Positions 1-12,400 of a stretch of DNA of 64,000 nucleotides are shown here, in pieces. The DNA is from Pocillopora verrucosa. Lineage: Eukaryota > Cnidaria > Anthozoa > Scleractinia > Pocilloporidae. Below the pieces are notes generated by a model, which saw only the letters and a program-made list of their open reading frames with translations, was not told where the DNA came from and ran no database searches. The translations under genes were made by a program, and so were the position numbers. Numbering within the stretch: position 1 is the first letter of the stretch; every line of letters begins with the position of its first letter. Location: the NCBI RefSeq assembly GCF_036669915.1, contig NC_089313.1, forward strand, positions 12,790,292 through 12,854,291, given 5' to 3'.

Positions 1-115
1 AGTGACGAAATTGTCGCCGTTTTGTAGAGAATATCACGTTACTCAACAAGCTGTGCACTTCTTTCTAAGTCAGCCCTGTAACAGTAATGGCAGTGCAAAG
101 TTCATTGATACTAAC

Positions 116-427
116 CTGAAGTTTCTCCTGCTGAACATTTTCACTCTCTCCCTTTGCATCTTCCAGCTTTCTTGCTGTATCATCACACCATGCCATCAAC
201 TGATCTTTAGCGTTAAAGAAATCTTCAGAAAGTTTGGCGGCGTCCTCAGCCTCTTTCCTCTTTTCATCTGCCTGGTTACGCAATGTCTGGTAACGCTGTG
301 ACAACTTGTCTGTTTTGTCACGGACCAGGTTCTTATCGTCATCTGTGCAGTGTGAAATGAGTTCCTCGCCTGCTTGAGTGGCCTCTTGAACGGGGGACTC
401 CAAGACGTCGATTTGTTCGCACAAGGC
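116..427 (-). CDS. Spectrin-repeat exon (104 aa)
   Basis: The acceptor TTTATCAG precedes 427 and the donor CAG|GTTAG follows 116. The open phase-0 frame contains 'DKLSQRYQTLRNQADEK' and 'LMAWCDDTARKLEDA', one spectrin repeat. It is the most 3' exon visible. Confidence 0.85.
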
Positions 428-3400
428 CTGATAAATAAATTAAAGAGCAGTATGTCAAAACAAAAAAAATGAATCTTTATTAAGCTGCTACAAGCGAAGA
501 GATGCATAAGTGCAACCCTCAGATACCTGACGAGCTAAAGAATGTGGTAGAGATGAGAAGGGCTGCGGGGAGGGGGTAGGGGGTTGGGGGTAGGGGGTAG
601 GGGACAAAAACAGATTCAAACCCTTTCAACATCAGAAAGCAGTCGATTAGGATTTCTCACCTGTAGTGTTTTGGCCTCCTCTAGGATGGATGCAGGTTCT
701 ACCTTCTGACCAAGTTGTTGAGCCTGTAGTTCCTCTTCAGCGGCGGTTATCTTCTTGTTGGCGTCATTAAGCAGGGCGTCAAAACTGACGGCCGCCTCCA
801 TGGCTGCGTCCAGTGCGTTCTTCCTGGTGTCTGTCATATTATTAAGCTCCTCCCACTGGCGTGTTACGTTTTCGAGTCCTTCCTCGATTCGTGCCTTAGT
901 TTCTTCGTCGGCGCTTTTCAGAACCTCTTCCCCAGTCTCCTGTAAGGACTTTACGGCGGGCGCTCGATCGGCGATCATTCGGGTAAATAGCTGTGGTAAA
1001 GAACAAAGTTTGCTTACTTTGAACAATTTCACCTCCAAGGGAATAATAAGTAATTTCTTAATACTTATCTTTATGAAGAAGGAAAAAACATCCAGAGGGA
1101 AATATTAAAAGTTTGGCGGCGAATCAAAAATTACCTTCTGTTCTTGCATTTGAGCCTTCATGACATTCGGGTCGGCGGCTGCGATGGGGCCTTGATTCTC
1201 TATCAGTTCACGACTCTCTGCCAGCCAGTCTAGCAACGACTGCAAAGCATCCTGGAACTTTCCACAGGCCAGCAGTGCGCTTTCCAGCTTGCTCTGCCTG
1301 TTTCCAAGATCTTGATTTAACGCTACGAGTCGTTGGTTCAGATCACTTATGGCCGTATCGATATCACTTGTGTCTGCGTCCGGGTAGGCTACAGCCATCT
1401 TGGATTTCATGTCATTAATTGCCGCGAGTTGTTCTTGAATTCCATCAATTTCTTTTTGTAAATCCTGAATTAGAAAAATTCAATAACAAATATATAAAAT
1501 TTGGCGAAAGAGCTCCAAATAATTACGATACTACCTCATACACTTAATAACCCAAAGGCTTCGTTGACAATCTTACTCAAACCTTCTCTTGGAAATTAAC
1601 GTAAGGCACCACTGAGGTGCCTTTCAAAGAGAGGCAACGAGGCAGCACTTTCATTTAATACAGTTCGTTTGACCAGAAAAAGATGGATTAAATGGTAAGG
1701 TACATGGAGGTACATTGGGTCTTTTTGAAGTGAAAACAATTGCTCTTAGACGCAACTTTCATGTCGCACGGTTTGCTGTTGTACAGGATTCGCGTAACTT
1801 TAATGTATGTCCGAGTTGAGTGAAATCAACCGAACAGAAACTTCACGAGGAGCTGCTGATTTTGCAAAAATGTTTAAGTATTTCCAAGGCAATCTTATGC
1901 GATCCCAGCCTATGAAAGCTTTATAACCACTATTTCATGTCAAAGTTTTGCTTGTTTTTGGGTCATTATATCATTGACATTTCCTTCTTTGAGAGTGGCA
2001 GGGGATCTGGTACCTAGAGCAAAACCCTTTAGCCCCTAGCAGAAAACAGCATCTACTTTTCCCTCAACAATTATCCAAATATATTACGAGAAAAAAAGGA
2101 AATGATCAGCAAATGAAAGATTTCTTGATCATTTACAAAATTTCCCACGTGGATATCCTTCGAAATATGGGGAAAATAGCGTGGAGAAGATTGAAGCTCA
2201 GACCTTAATGCCCTCCAGTTGTTGGTTAATCGTGTCAACATCTGCACCAACAGGTGGTAACTGTTTCACTTTCTCCTCTGATTCAGTCATGGCTTGGTCT
2301 GCTGTCTGTAAAGCTTCTTGTAGCTCTTCCACCTCTTGAAGAGCCTTCTCGATTTCCGCCTGTTGATTGGCTGCAGCGTCCTTAACGTCATTCCACTGTT
2401 TGTCGGTGTCAGACATTTGTTTTACTACCGCAGAATCTAATCCCAGGCCAGCAGTGATCAGATCCTGAGCTTGTTTGTTAACTGTGTCAACACCCGGCTT
2501 AAGATCTTCTACTCCTGCTTTCAACAGCTGGATAACAAACATCAAGAGAGTAGTTTTAAATGTGTATAGTAAGTAATCAGGAACTGCATTAGTTTAATTT
2601 TAAGTAACTCTTTGATTATTCCAGAAAACAGGTGTCACCCTCTCAACCAATCAGAAGCAAGACTTAAAGCAATCACGACAGTTCCGATCGAAATTAACAT
2701 TTCCATCTAAAAATCAACACCATTGACTACAAAACCTTAAATGGTAACAATTCTTTCTCCAATTGCTGAACGACCGAGGATTCCTCAGTAAATCCTCTTC
2801 ACTAACAGTTTGTGATTTAAGCACTGGTCAATATTTCAAGAGTTCATTTATTACAATGTAGTCTCTTAAAAAGCTTTCACGTTGCATTGGTTAGCAAGAA
2901 CAACATGCAGATAAGTGTCAAACGTGTGCCGTACCTTTGCCTTCTCCAACTGCTCTTTCAGTTTCTCAACATCCATCACCGCTGGTTTGTTTTCTCCCAA
3001 TTTATCCCCAGTCTCCTTAACCTGTTCCACGACCTTATCCTGTTGCTCCCAGTACTCCTCTAAATCCTCTAGAATCTTCTTATTCTTTTCAATCGCAGAG
3101 GCTATCTTATCTTCAAGAACGGCATAATGCTCTTGAAGGTTGTTGTTATCTGATTCAACAGCAGTAGTGTCAGCGCTTGGGTTACCCTCCTGAATACTGT
3201 TCCCAGCTTCTAAAGCGGACTGAACGTCCGGTTTCAATTCTTCAACCTGCTTCTTCAGCGACCCAAGATCTTGAATATGTTTCTTCATCTCTTCTACATC
3301 TGATACGGGAGCCCTTTCCAAGTTAAATTCACTTTCGATCCCAGATATTTTCTCATCAACACTGTCAACAGTGTCTCTGTACTCCTTCACCTGGCCTTGC

Positions 3401-6400
3401 AAGGTCTCAATATCTGCAAGTTTGTCCTTAAGGTTTTTGTTCAATTCGTCCCATCGCTTGTCCAGATTTTGAATGTCGTCTTCGACAGAACTGACTTCTT
3501 CTACGCAGACTTGAGTGATTCCCTCCGCTGTGTTGTCCAGGTCACGGTGCGGATCAGAATGGTTCGCCACATCTTGCTGGAGTTCCTGTTTAAAAAAAAT
3601 GCAAATTATAAACTGGCACCAAAGGCATCATTACAAAATAAAAATATAACCAAAAGATAATCACTAGCATCTGCAAACTTTGACGACTTTGGTCACCTAA
3701 GTGCAATTCCAATCACTAGCAAGTATTCTACGCACAGTTAAGTCGGAATATTTTTCGTGAAATTCCAGTTGGTGTTTTGCAACACAGCTTCGATTGTTCA
3801 TTTTACACATTTTTCAATTTGAGCTGACACTGAGGAGATACTGAGGAATAAGAAAGATTCACATCTACAATTTCTTGATGTGATAATGAATCGTTCATGA
3901 AGTTGAGAACCGTTTGAAAATGACACAAAACAAACAGACAAACATAGAAACAAAAACAACATCTAACGAATAAGTGGCTAATTGTACTGTGTATGAATAC
4001 CTCGACATGTTGCTTGTTTGTCTCCAGAGCTTCTGAATCACAAGTCAAGTGAATAGCGTCCGCTCTTCTTTCTGCTGAATCCAGCCACGGTGCAAAGTGG
4101 CCGCGCTGCTCCTGGTACTCGGTAGTCAGTTTTACTGCTTTTTCTAAATTGTTGGTTCGGACATCAGACGTCGTATTCAGCTCAGTCCATCGCTGTCTCA
4201 TGTTATCAAGTTTTTCCTGTAGGTTTTCTTGGTCAGCGGGTAGCTGACTTGTTTCCTTCAGTTGTTCACCAGCTGCCATCAGGGCCGCATAAGTTGGTTC
4301 TTTTTCTCTTATCTCCTGGTGGATGGGCTGAAAAGTTTCAAACAAATTAGCTGGAAAAGCTCTATCACTTTTAGAGCAAGTACGTAACATGGGAAAACTT
4401 CACTTTATTCTCTATTTATCACAGGTTCGTAGGGAGTGGGTTCGTCTTATTCAAACCATTATTCAAACTCGAAACATAGGATCAACGTCAGCATCTGCGC
4501 AACCACGCACCTACCCCTCCCCTAGCCCAACAACATTCCACTGATAACAAGTTATGGTAAACGCCGGGTTAAGGGAGGGGCAGGTGCGCAGTAGCGCAGA
4601 TACTATTGCTCCAAAACATCATTCCTAGCTTATGATGTTTTCTGTGGCAGCAAATATATCGATTGTTTCTTTGCCGAGCCTGGAATTTGCTACCGTCAAT
4701 GAGTTTTTTTCTTTTTGAGCAAATTAAGGATAGACTTGCCTGAGAAAACACTAAAGGATTGCATTTACTTTTTTTAAGTCTCTTTAAGGGCTACTACAAA
4801 GAGCTTAGGATGATACTCGTACCAACCTGAAAGCTATCTTTTTGTTCTTGAACTGTCCCTGCATCAGCTGAAATAGGCCTGAGCTTGGCGAAAGTTCTCT
4901 CCGTCTTGGTAAGCCAGCGTAAGAAAATATCTGAATCAGCCTCGAACTGATCACACTGCGCAAGGGCTGCTTGGAGCTGATTTTCCCGCGCTTCGATCTT
5001 ATCTGAGAGTTTTTTCAACTCGAGATCAGCTCTGGACAGACGGCTCTCAAGTTCAGCTGCAGCGATCGGATCTTCGCTGTCGGACAGCAGCTTCTCTGCT
5101 AAAGCTTGGGAGTCTTTAAGACTAGCGTGATGTTTTTCGAGATCATCCTTCATCGCCTGCAATCGAAAGTAAAGCTTTAGATTTAACCTTGCCAAAATTT
5201 TAGGGAAATTATTTTCTAAATTACGAGTAAAGAACATGTCTGACTTCTCAAGGAAGTTATCAAAAGCTTAATTGAGCTTTGGCAACCACAAGCAATCAGT
5301 CTCTTTTTGAGGAGGTAGGTCAGCGGCGGGTAAAATCCGTGTTCATTTCCCGCCTTTCGACGGCGAACTTCATGTATTAAGTTCAAAAGAAACTTAACTC
5401 AAGCGACTAATTGCTTCATGACTTCCACCAAACACCAATAAACGCTAAATAACCATTGAATAGTGCATTCATAGTTTGCTTATTATATTTCATGTGTGTC
5501 GCAATTGTAAAAATTAGAATCCTTGTAAATTAATAGAAGATTTTGATCCTTTTAAATTTCATGCAAAAGTTTAATTTCCCTTAACTAATTAACTGTAAGT
5601 TCTACCAAAATCCAGATTTTCTCAGAGAACTGAATCCCTTCCTTCTTGAAACCTTGAACTTTCAATAAGTGACTAATTCTTAACTTCTCCTCAAAATTTA
5701 ACCAAATTGTGCAGTCATCAAGTAAAGAGATTAAAGAACCTATTTTGTCGGAAAGTGGTATCCTGATTGTAGCACTGAGTTCTCATACCTAATTTACAAG
5801 GACATATATGGCAACTACAAGTGAGAATTACAAATCAGATCAGAGAATTAAAGTGTGATGTGCGTTAAATTAATGTTCATCCTTCAAGGAGTAATCATAC
5901 CTGTAACTCCTCCAACTGTTTCTTGGCTGTGACGGCATCTGTACTGATTGGTTCCCAGGCTTCTGCCTTCTCAGCACTGTCTGCAGTCCAGGCTTCAATT
6001 TCATCCAGTTTATCTTGTAGCTCCAGACCTTGACCTATCGCCTGTTCCAGCTGCGACTGTTTGTCCTTCAGTTGATCCATTAAAGAATCGTGGTTGGCAT
6101 TAACCGCTTTAAGTTCCTCTTGGACAAGAGCGGGATCGCCGTCCAAGGCTGTAATGGCCGCAGCTGTTTCCTTGCCACTTGTCTCTGCACTGTCGAGGTT
6201 GTCTTTCATATCGTTCAGTTGACGGATCAACGCCTGTTTGGCAGGGAAAGGAAAAACGATGAAACACCAGACAGAAGAAAATTTGCAACGAACGAAACAC
6301 TGAACTCAACACGATGTACAGCCGAACACAAAATTTTACTACCTGTAAGTAAAGTAAACGTGTCAAGTGATCAAAACGGAGCTTTAAAATTCTTTCTCCT

Positions 6401-9400
6401 TTTTGTAAGTACTGTAACTAGCAAAATTCAAAACAGATTTGCGAAACTTCAATGGGGCGACGTCACCTACAACCGGTGTACCCTTCGAGATGAGATGTAT
6501 GAGATGATTACGCTTTGCTTGCGACAAAACTCCTTTTCTTCCTCTAAAGAAAAAAGCTTTTAGTCGAGTGATATACAATACTTACCTTAGTCTTTGCAAG
6601 ATCTTCCTCGTTCTTTTTCACGTCAGCACTAACTGGTCCTTGTGAGGCAAGCTCTGCGCCGACAGTTTCCAGTGTATCCTGTACAGGCTGCACCAGACCG
6701 TGATACTTGTCCAACATCTGCTTCACGTCCTGTAGATCTTTCTCTTTGGCAGCCAGAGCTGTATCCAATGCGTCATATCGATCTACACTCCTCTTGAGCT
6801 TCGTTCATTATAACGTCTCCATCGGCATCAGTCAATTCTACAACAGCTCTCGATTTCTCACTTACTGAGTCTCTCTCTGGTCTGTGTTTGTCAATATCTT
6901 CACGAAGCAACGCTACTTCATTATTGAGTTTCTCCACAACGTCTTGATTGGCTACAATAGGTTCTAAGGATGTCAATTTTCTCTCCGTATCCGCCAACCA
7001 CGGCCCAAGACTGCCGGCGCTCTCGTGGTATGTCTCCGCTTCGGGGAGAGCTGTATCAACACGAGCTGAGTGATCAGACGCAATTTGTTTGATTTCATTC
7101 CAGCGCCTCTCTGTGTCAGCGATTTTCGCCTCGAGTTCGTCTTTCCTCAGCCCCAGGTTCTGCGCTTTCAAGGAGATTTTTGCCATTGCTCAAGAGCTGT
7201 TCAAAAACAGGTTCTTGTTGTTTGATCTTTTCTTGCAGTTCCTGTGATAAACAACTTAAAGTTAGTATTTCATTCACTCTTTAATAGGTCACCTCTTTTG
7301 GGAAATTATACCGTTCTTACATCCAGTAAATCACAAATTTGGAGCGCGGAGTGGTATTTTTCTCATGAATAGAATTTCGGATAAGATGGGATCTTTGTGT
7401 CACAATTTAAACACTGAAGTAGAACTTCGAGTCGCTCTGAAGTAAACGGAGCCTAACACCTGTATACCTTTTCTGGTATAAAATCCTCTCAGGGAAAAAT
7501 ATCACAGTGGTACGGTATTACAAAGTTTTTAAGAACCGATTATCTTTGACAAATGTTGGCAAAACTTTTGTTTGAGAAAGGCTGGTCGGAACAAAAACCA
7601 CTTTATACCTCATCATCGTTCTTCTGTTCTTTGAGCCTGTCGTATATGGCGGACACAGGCTTCAGGTGGTGGAAAGTTCTTCTAAGTCTTGCAGCTTGTC
7701 TTTAAACACACTGAAAGACACGTTGAATTCCTGTGAGCGTATCTGTGCTGCCTGTAGTCTTCCTTCCAGGTCAGCGAGTTTTGCCTTGAGGTCTTCAAAT
7801 GGCGACTCGACTTTGTCAAGTTTGTCTTTAATGGCTGCTACGATAAGCGGTTCGTCTTTGTTCTGGTCAGTCAACTTCTCACATAAACCCTGGGCATCTT
7901 CAAGAGTTGGTTTCTCGCCTCCAGTTTCGCTTTCAAGTCCTGAAAAACGATAAACAGTACAAGTTAAAGAACAACTCGCAAACTTAAAAGCACAACAGCC
8001 CATTAAATTTGCTGTCACCGTGCTTTAAGAAAATAGACAAAATAGTTGTATTTTGTCAAGATTAATAAGGGAAAGACCTCCCTTGAGATCATAACGTATT
8101 TATCCTATGACCCGTGCAGCCCCGCTCTCACAATCCTATAGAAATAAAAGCTGAATGTGAAGTACAATCTCTGTAGACAGTAACCTAGAGTGCGATGAGT
8201 CATTGAACAGCACTGAGCCGAACTTGCTAACAGCTTATGAGAACAGACGAGCTTATCAGCTTGAAGGTGTTATGTAGATAAAACATCAATCCTTCTGTCT
8301 TCTTTACAAGCAAATGCATTGAAGTCCTTTAGGAGAGTTAATAATTGGATCTTGGGAGTGTAAGAGTTCTTCCAAGTGTTACAGTTAACTTATCACGATT
8401 TATCAAAGTCCTATGAGTTTTGATAACACTCTATCGAGTTTACTACTCACCTGTACAAGCTCCAGCTGTTTTTCTACAGCAGTAGGGTCAGTGCTGACAG
8501 GTCCAACTGCCGCGAGCTTCTCACGAGTGTCTTGTATGCACCCGTCCAGTTCTTCCACCTTAGCATTGAAGTTGTCTGTATCTCTGATCTTGCTGGTAAG
8601 AGCCTCTTCCTGAGCCTTGAGCTTCTGCTGCAATTCTCCAAACTTTTGGGATACATGTGCCACTTTACTGGTAACGACTGCGTGATCTGGTGATGAGTCA
8701 TGAACTTGTTGGAGAAGAGTTTTGCCCTTGTGACCGACATTTTGTACCTCTGGGGCGTGGTCATCAAGAACTGAACTTAGTTCCTGGAGGAAGTAAAAAA
8801 TTCACGAACGTAAATGTAAAAATTCCTGTGCAGTTACACTGAATGAAAAAAAAACTTTTCATTACGGGTAAAGCTCCAAAATCGCTCTCAACAGCAGTTA
8901 TAATTACCCGAATATTGTTTTTACAAGAAACACACAGAGAGATTCACATTAAGCATGAAGGTAAGTTCAGTTTTTGATGACAGAACGCGGTCAAAACATT
9001 TGCATATTGCGACTAGCACAATACCATTACTCGGCCTTTTAAAACTGAACAGTTTACCTTGATCTTGGCAAGCTGTTGTGCAGCTGACTCTGTGTTCGTT
9101 CCACACACCACTGGTGCATCGACGACGTCACATGCCTCGCAGAACACGTCCTCCACTTTCTTAACTGTGACATGATAGTCATGTGACGCCGCTTCCATCG
9201 CTGAACAGCCTGGTCGTCTTTCTCGCCGACGGAATGCTGGATAACTTCTCGATGCGTGCAACGTAGTCTTCCACCTCAGCTTCAAGAACAGGGACATCTT
9301 TCTCAGCCTGTTCCTTGAGTTCGTCAGCGCTTCCTCCAACCTCTTGAACATCTGACTTAAGTTTGTCTGCCATTCCCTGAATCTGCTTCACGAGTTCTTT

Positions 9401-12400
9401 TTGTTTAGCAATGTTATCTATGTCTACAGTAAGCGGTTCAAACTCATCAACCTGTTTTCTGCATCTGCTAGCAGCATAGCCAAGGAATCTGCATCCTGAC
9501 GGAATTTTCTGTGCCTCCGGTTCGACTTTAACCAGTTTGTTTTGACGTTCATCGACTTTTCCTTTCAGACTCTGCCATCTCGACTTCAGTTCCTCCATCT
9601 TTTTCTCCATAAACTTCCTCTCCGGCGCATCTTCCAGTGCGTCCACCACACCTTGTCCGTTTTGAACAAGTTTTTCAGACACAGGATCTTGAAGTGCCAA
9701 TTCTTTTTGTAAGGCTTCATTTTCTTGCCGCTGAACTTGAACAGTTTCGTGAAGAGCAGAAATCGGGTCTTGCTTCGCTAGTTCGTCTTCAAATGTGTCC
9801 AGTTTAGCCATGAATTCATCGAAAGACACCTATAATGCAAGAAAATTGGAAAGAAAAATAAACCCCCAAAAAAATAACTGGGTAGTAAGTGACAACCCTC
9901 TCATTTCCTCTTAAATATAATCAAATATTCCAGATCACAAAGGCACAATTCTACCTTAACGACATGAAAGCTTAGAAGTGGACGATTCACTAATTTAACT
10001 GACGGCACACAGCTTTGCGAAATTAGGACTGCCAATCTGTAGGCTCAAATATTCCTTTCTTTTAATATGCAAGTGTTTAACTAAATACCTGGAATTCCTG
10101 AGATCGAAGCAAAGCATTCTGTAGTTTGACTTGACGTTCAGCGAGTTTTCGAAGAATCAAGTCAACAGGAGAAACGATTTTGTTCAGTTCACCCGAACAT
10201 CGCGAACCACTTTGGGATCGTCGTTGCTGTCTGCAATAATTTCCTTCCCTGTGTCTTCCAGTGCGTCCAGAAGAGCTTTGTTTTTTCGCTATGTCGTCCC
10301 TTAAGGCCTGCGAAGAGAAGGTGATGGATTAGTGGGTAGCTAGGTTAACGCGAAAGGGATTAGTCAGATCTCCTCACTACAAAACTGACGAGAACACAAT
10401 TAACATCTAGATGGGAAAAAAAATCTCTCTGAGCTACCTAAAATACATTAGGAATGTACAACGTATCTTCAGACGGATCACACAACATTACAAGCAAAAC
10501 AACACCGACCTCCGCGTTGAAAGCTGTTGCTTCACAAGTTCGGGTCGCTACTAATTGGTTCCTGAGCTCCAACGGCTTCCTCCACCCTGGGTAACCACTC
10601 CTCCAGGTTGCGCAAAGCATCCTGAAACTTCAAGGCCTTCTCGGTTTCTTTCTCGAGTTGTTCTTTTTCATTGCTTAAACTCTCCAGCAGGTCCTTGTAT
10701 CTCCGACTAACTGCTTCCACTTCATGGTTAACACGTGGGACTCGGAGATTTGGGATCCATAGCTGATGTCAATTTGTCTCCCGCCTCCTTCCAATCGTTG
10801 ACGTCAGGTTCGTGCGCTCGAAGGGCGATAAAAGATCCTCTACAGCTTAAGTTGGTCTTTACTTTGTCCACATCTATACCAGTGGATTCGCGCGACGCCA
10901 TCGACTTTTCTGTGCGTTCCAAGAGTTCTTCGACGGGTTTAAAGCCTGGTTGTACTGGATTAACGTTTCCTTCATTTTGTCAAATGTCTTCTATTCTGGG
11001 CACCTCAGAAGACAGATTTTCATAGCGTTTTCGGACATCTTGTTCCTCTCCCTCAATCACGAACTTATCCGCACTACAACTGTTAGATAAAGATGAAGAA
11101 GTATCTTCCATGGTCTCGACAATTGGTTGATGCTCAGGCAATCTCCTTGTTCAAATCAGTTAGCGCCTGCAGTTGTTTGTCGATTGATCTCTCATCACAG
11201 GCATCTGGATCAATGGCTTGAAGTCGTTTTTCAGCATCGCTCAGCCATGGTTTAAGTCCTGAATCTCACCGTGAAAACTCCTTTGAAAGAGGCAGCACTT
11301 GATCAAGCTGTTGTTGCGGTCAGAAGTTTGTCTTTTGACTGAATCCCATCGCTGTGTCAGATCATTCAATTATCCTCCAAAGGTCCCGGTCTGGTCCAGG
11401 CTCAGATGTTCCAGAATATTTTTTCCAGCCCGCACAAGCTGCTCAAACAACGGCTCTTGTTGTTGAATGGTGTCATTGACGGTCTACGAAATCACATCAA
11501 AATGAGCAACATATTATTCAATCGAACTTTTGATCTCAGCAGTGACTAACACGCAACCACTTCGGCTTAAAATATCGTTACGCTATTTAAAGAATAGACC
11601 ACACTTTCTATCTGTTTATTGGTGTAATAATCCCTTGGGAGTTGGCACGAACATGAGAAATGTTTACGTGACCAATCCGGAGGCTCGTAATATCTCAGTC
11701 GTTTTGTTAAAAAAGAGGAATAAGGTAATGGGGATATACAAAAACCTACTTAGTAGGTGGCAATTACAGCTCCTCTTAATAGGAGCATCTACACCAGCAC
11801 ACTTTCCCACAAAATTTAACCTTAACGTAGAAGGAAAAATAAAAAAAAACAAACAAACACACTGGCTAGCCGATTTTCTGACTTGCAAGCCATCGAAACA
11901 CCGCAGGAGACCTTGTAAAGATCAAATGTGAAGGACGAAATATGCTGATTGTACTGCTGTAATAGACTTGAGAAGGATTCTCTACCAGAGAACATTGAGG
12001 GGGAAAATTGTGGGAAGGGAGTGCGCAAACGCATTACTAGGGATGTAGGAGTACGAGATGTCTGGTCCGTTTACCATTTTTCGTTGTAACTATTGCTTAT
12101 GGGTTTAAGCATGGAAGTCATCAAGGAAGAAGGCTTCGTGAATATAGAGAACCGCCCGACGGGACCACCGCCCTTAGCTCAATTTTGTTGTTGGTTGTGT
12201 TCTTTAACAGTGCTGTACACTCCAGACACGGGGGCCTGGAGAGCCATCTGTTCCTTCAATCTCGACCCCAGGTTTCTCCAAGAACTGACGGGAAAAGAAA
12301 CGTGAATACTCCTGATCTTTGCCGTAGAAAATGTTGCCCTCAGCCGACCAAGACGCTGATCAGATCGCACACGACAGCTTGTCCAATGCAGTGCGCACCT

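Noticed and set aside
755..1108. Plus-strand ORF of 117 codons opposite a spectrin exon
   Set aside because: It is Ser/Leu-rich antisense of a coiled-coil exon with proper splice sites on the other strand.
11530..11931. Plus-strand ORF of 133 codons
   Set aside because: It lies in a spectrin intron, has no domain-like pattern and is overlapped by equally long frames in other phases.
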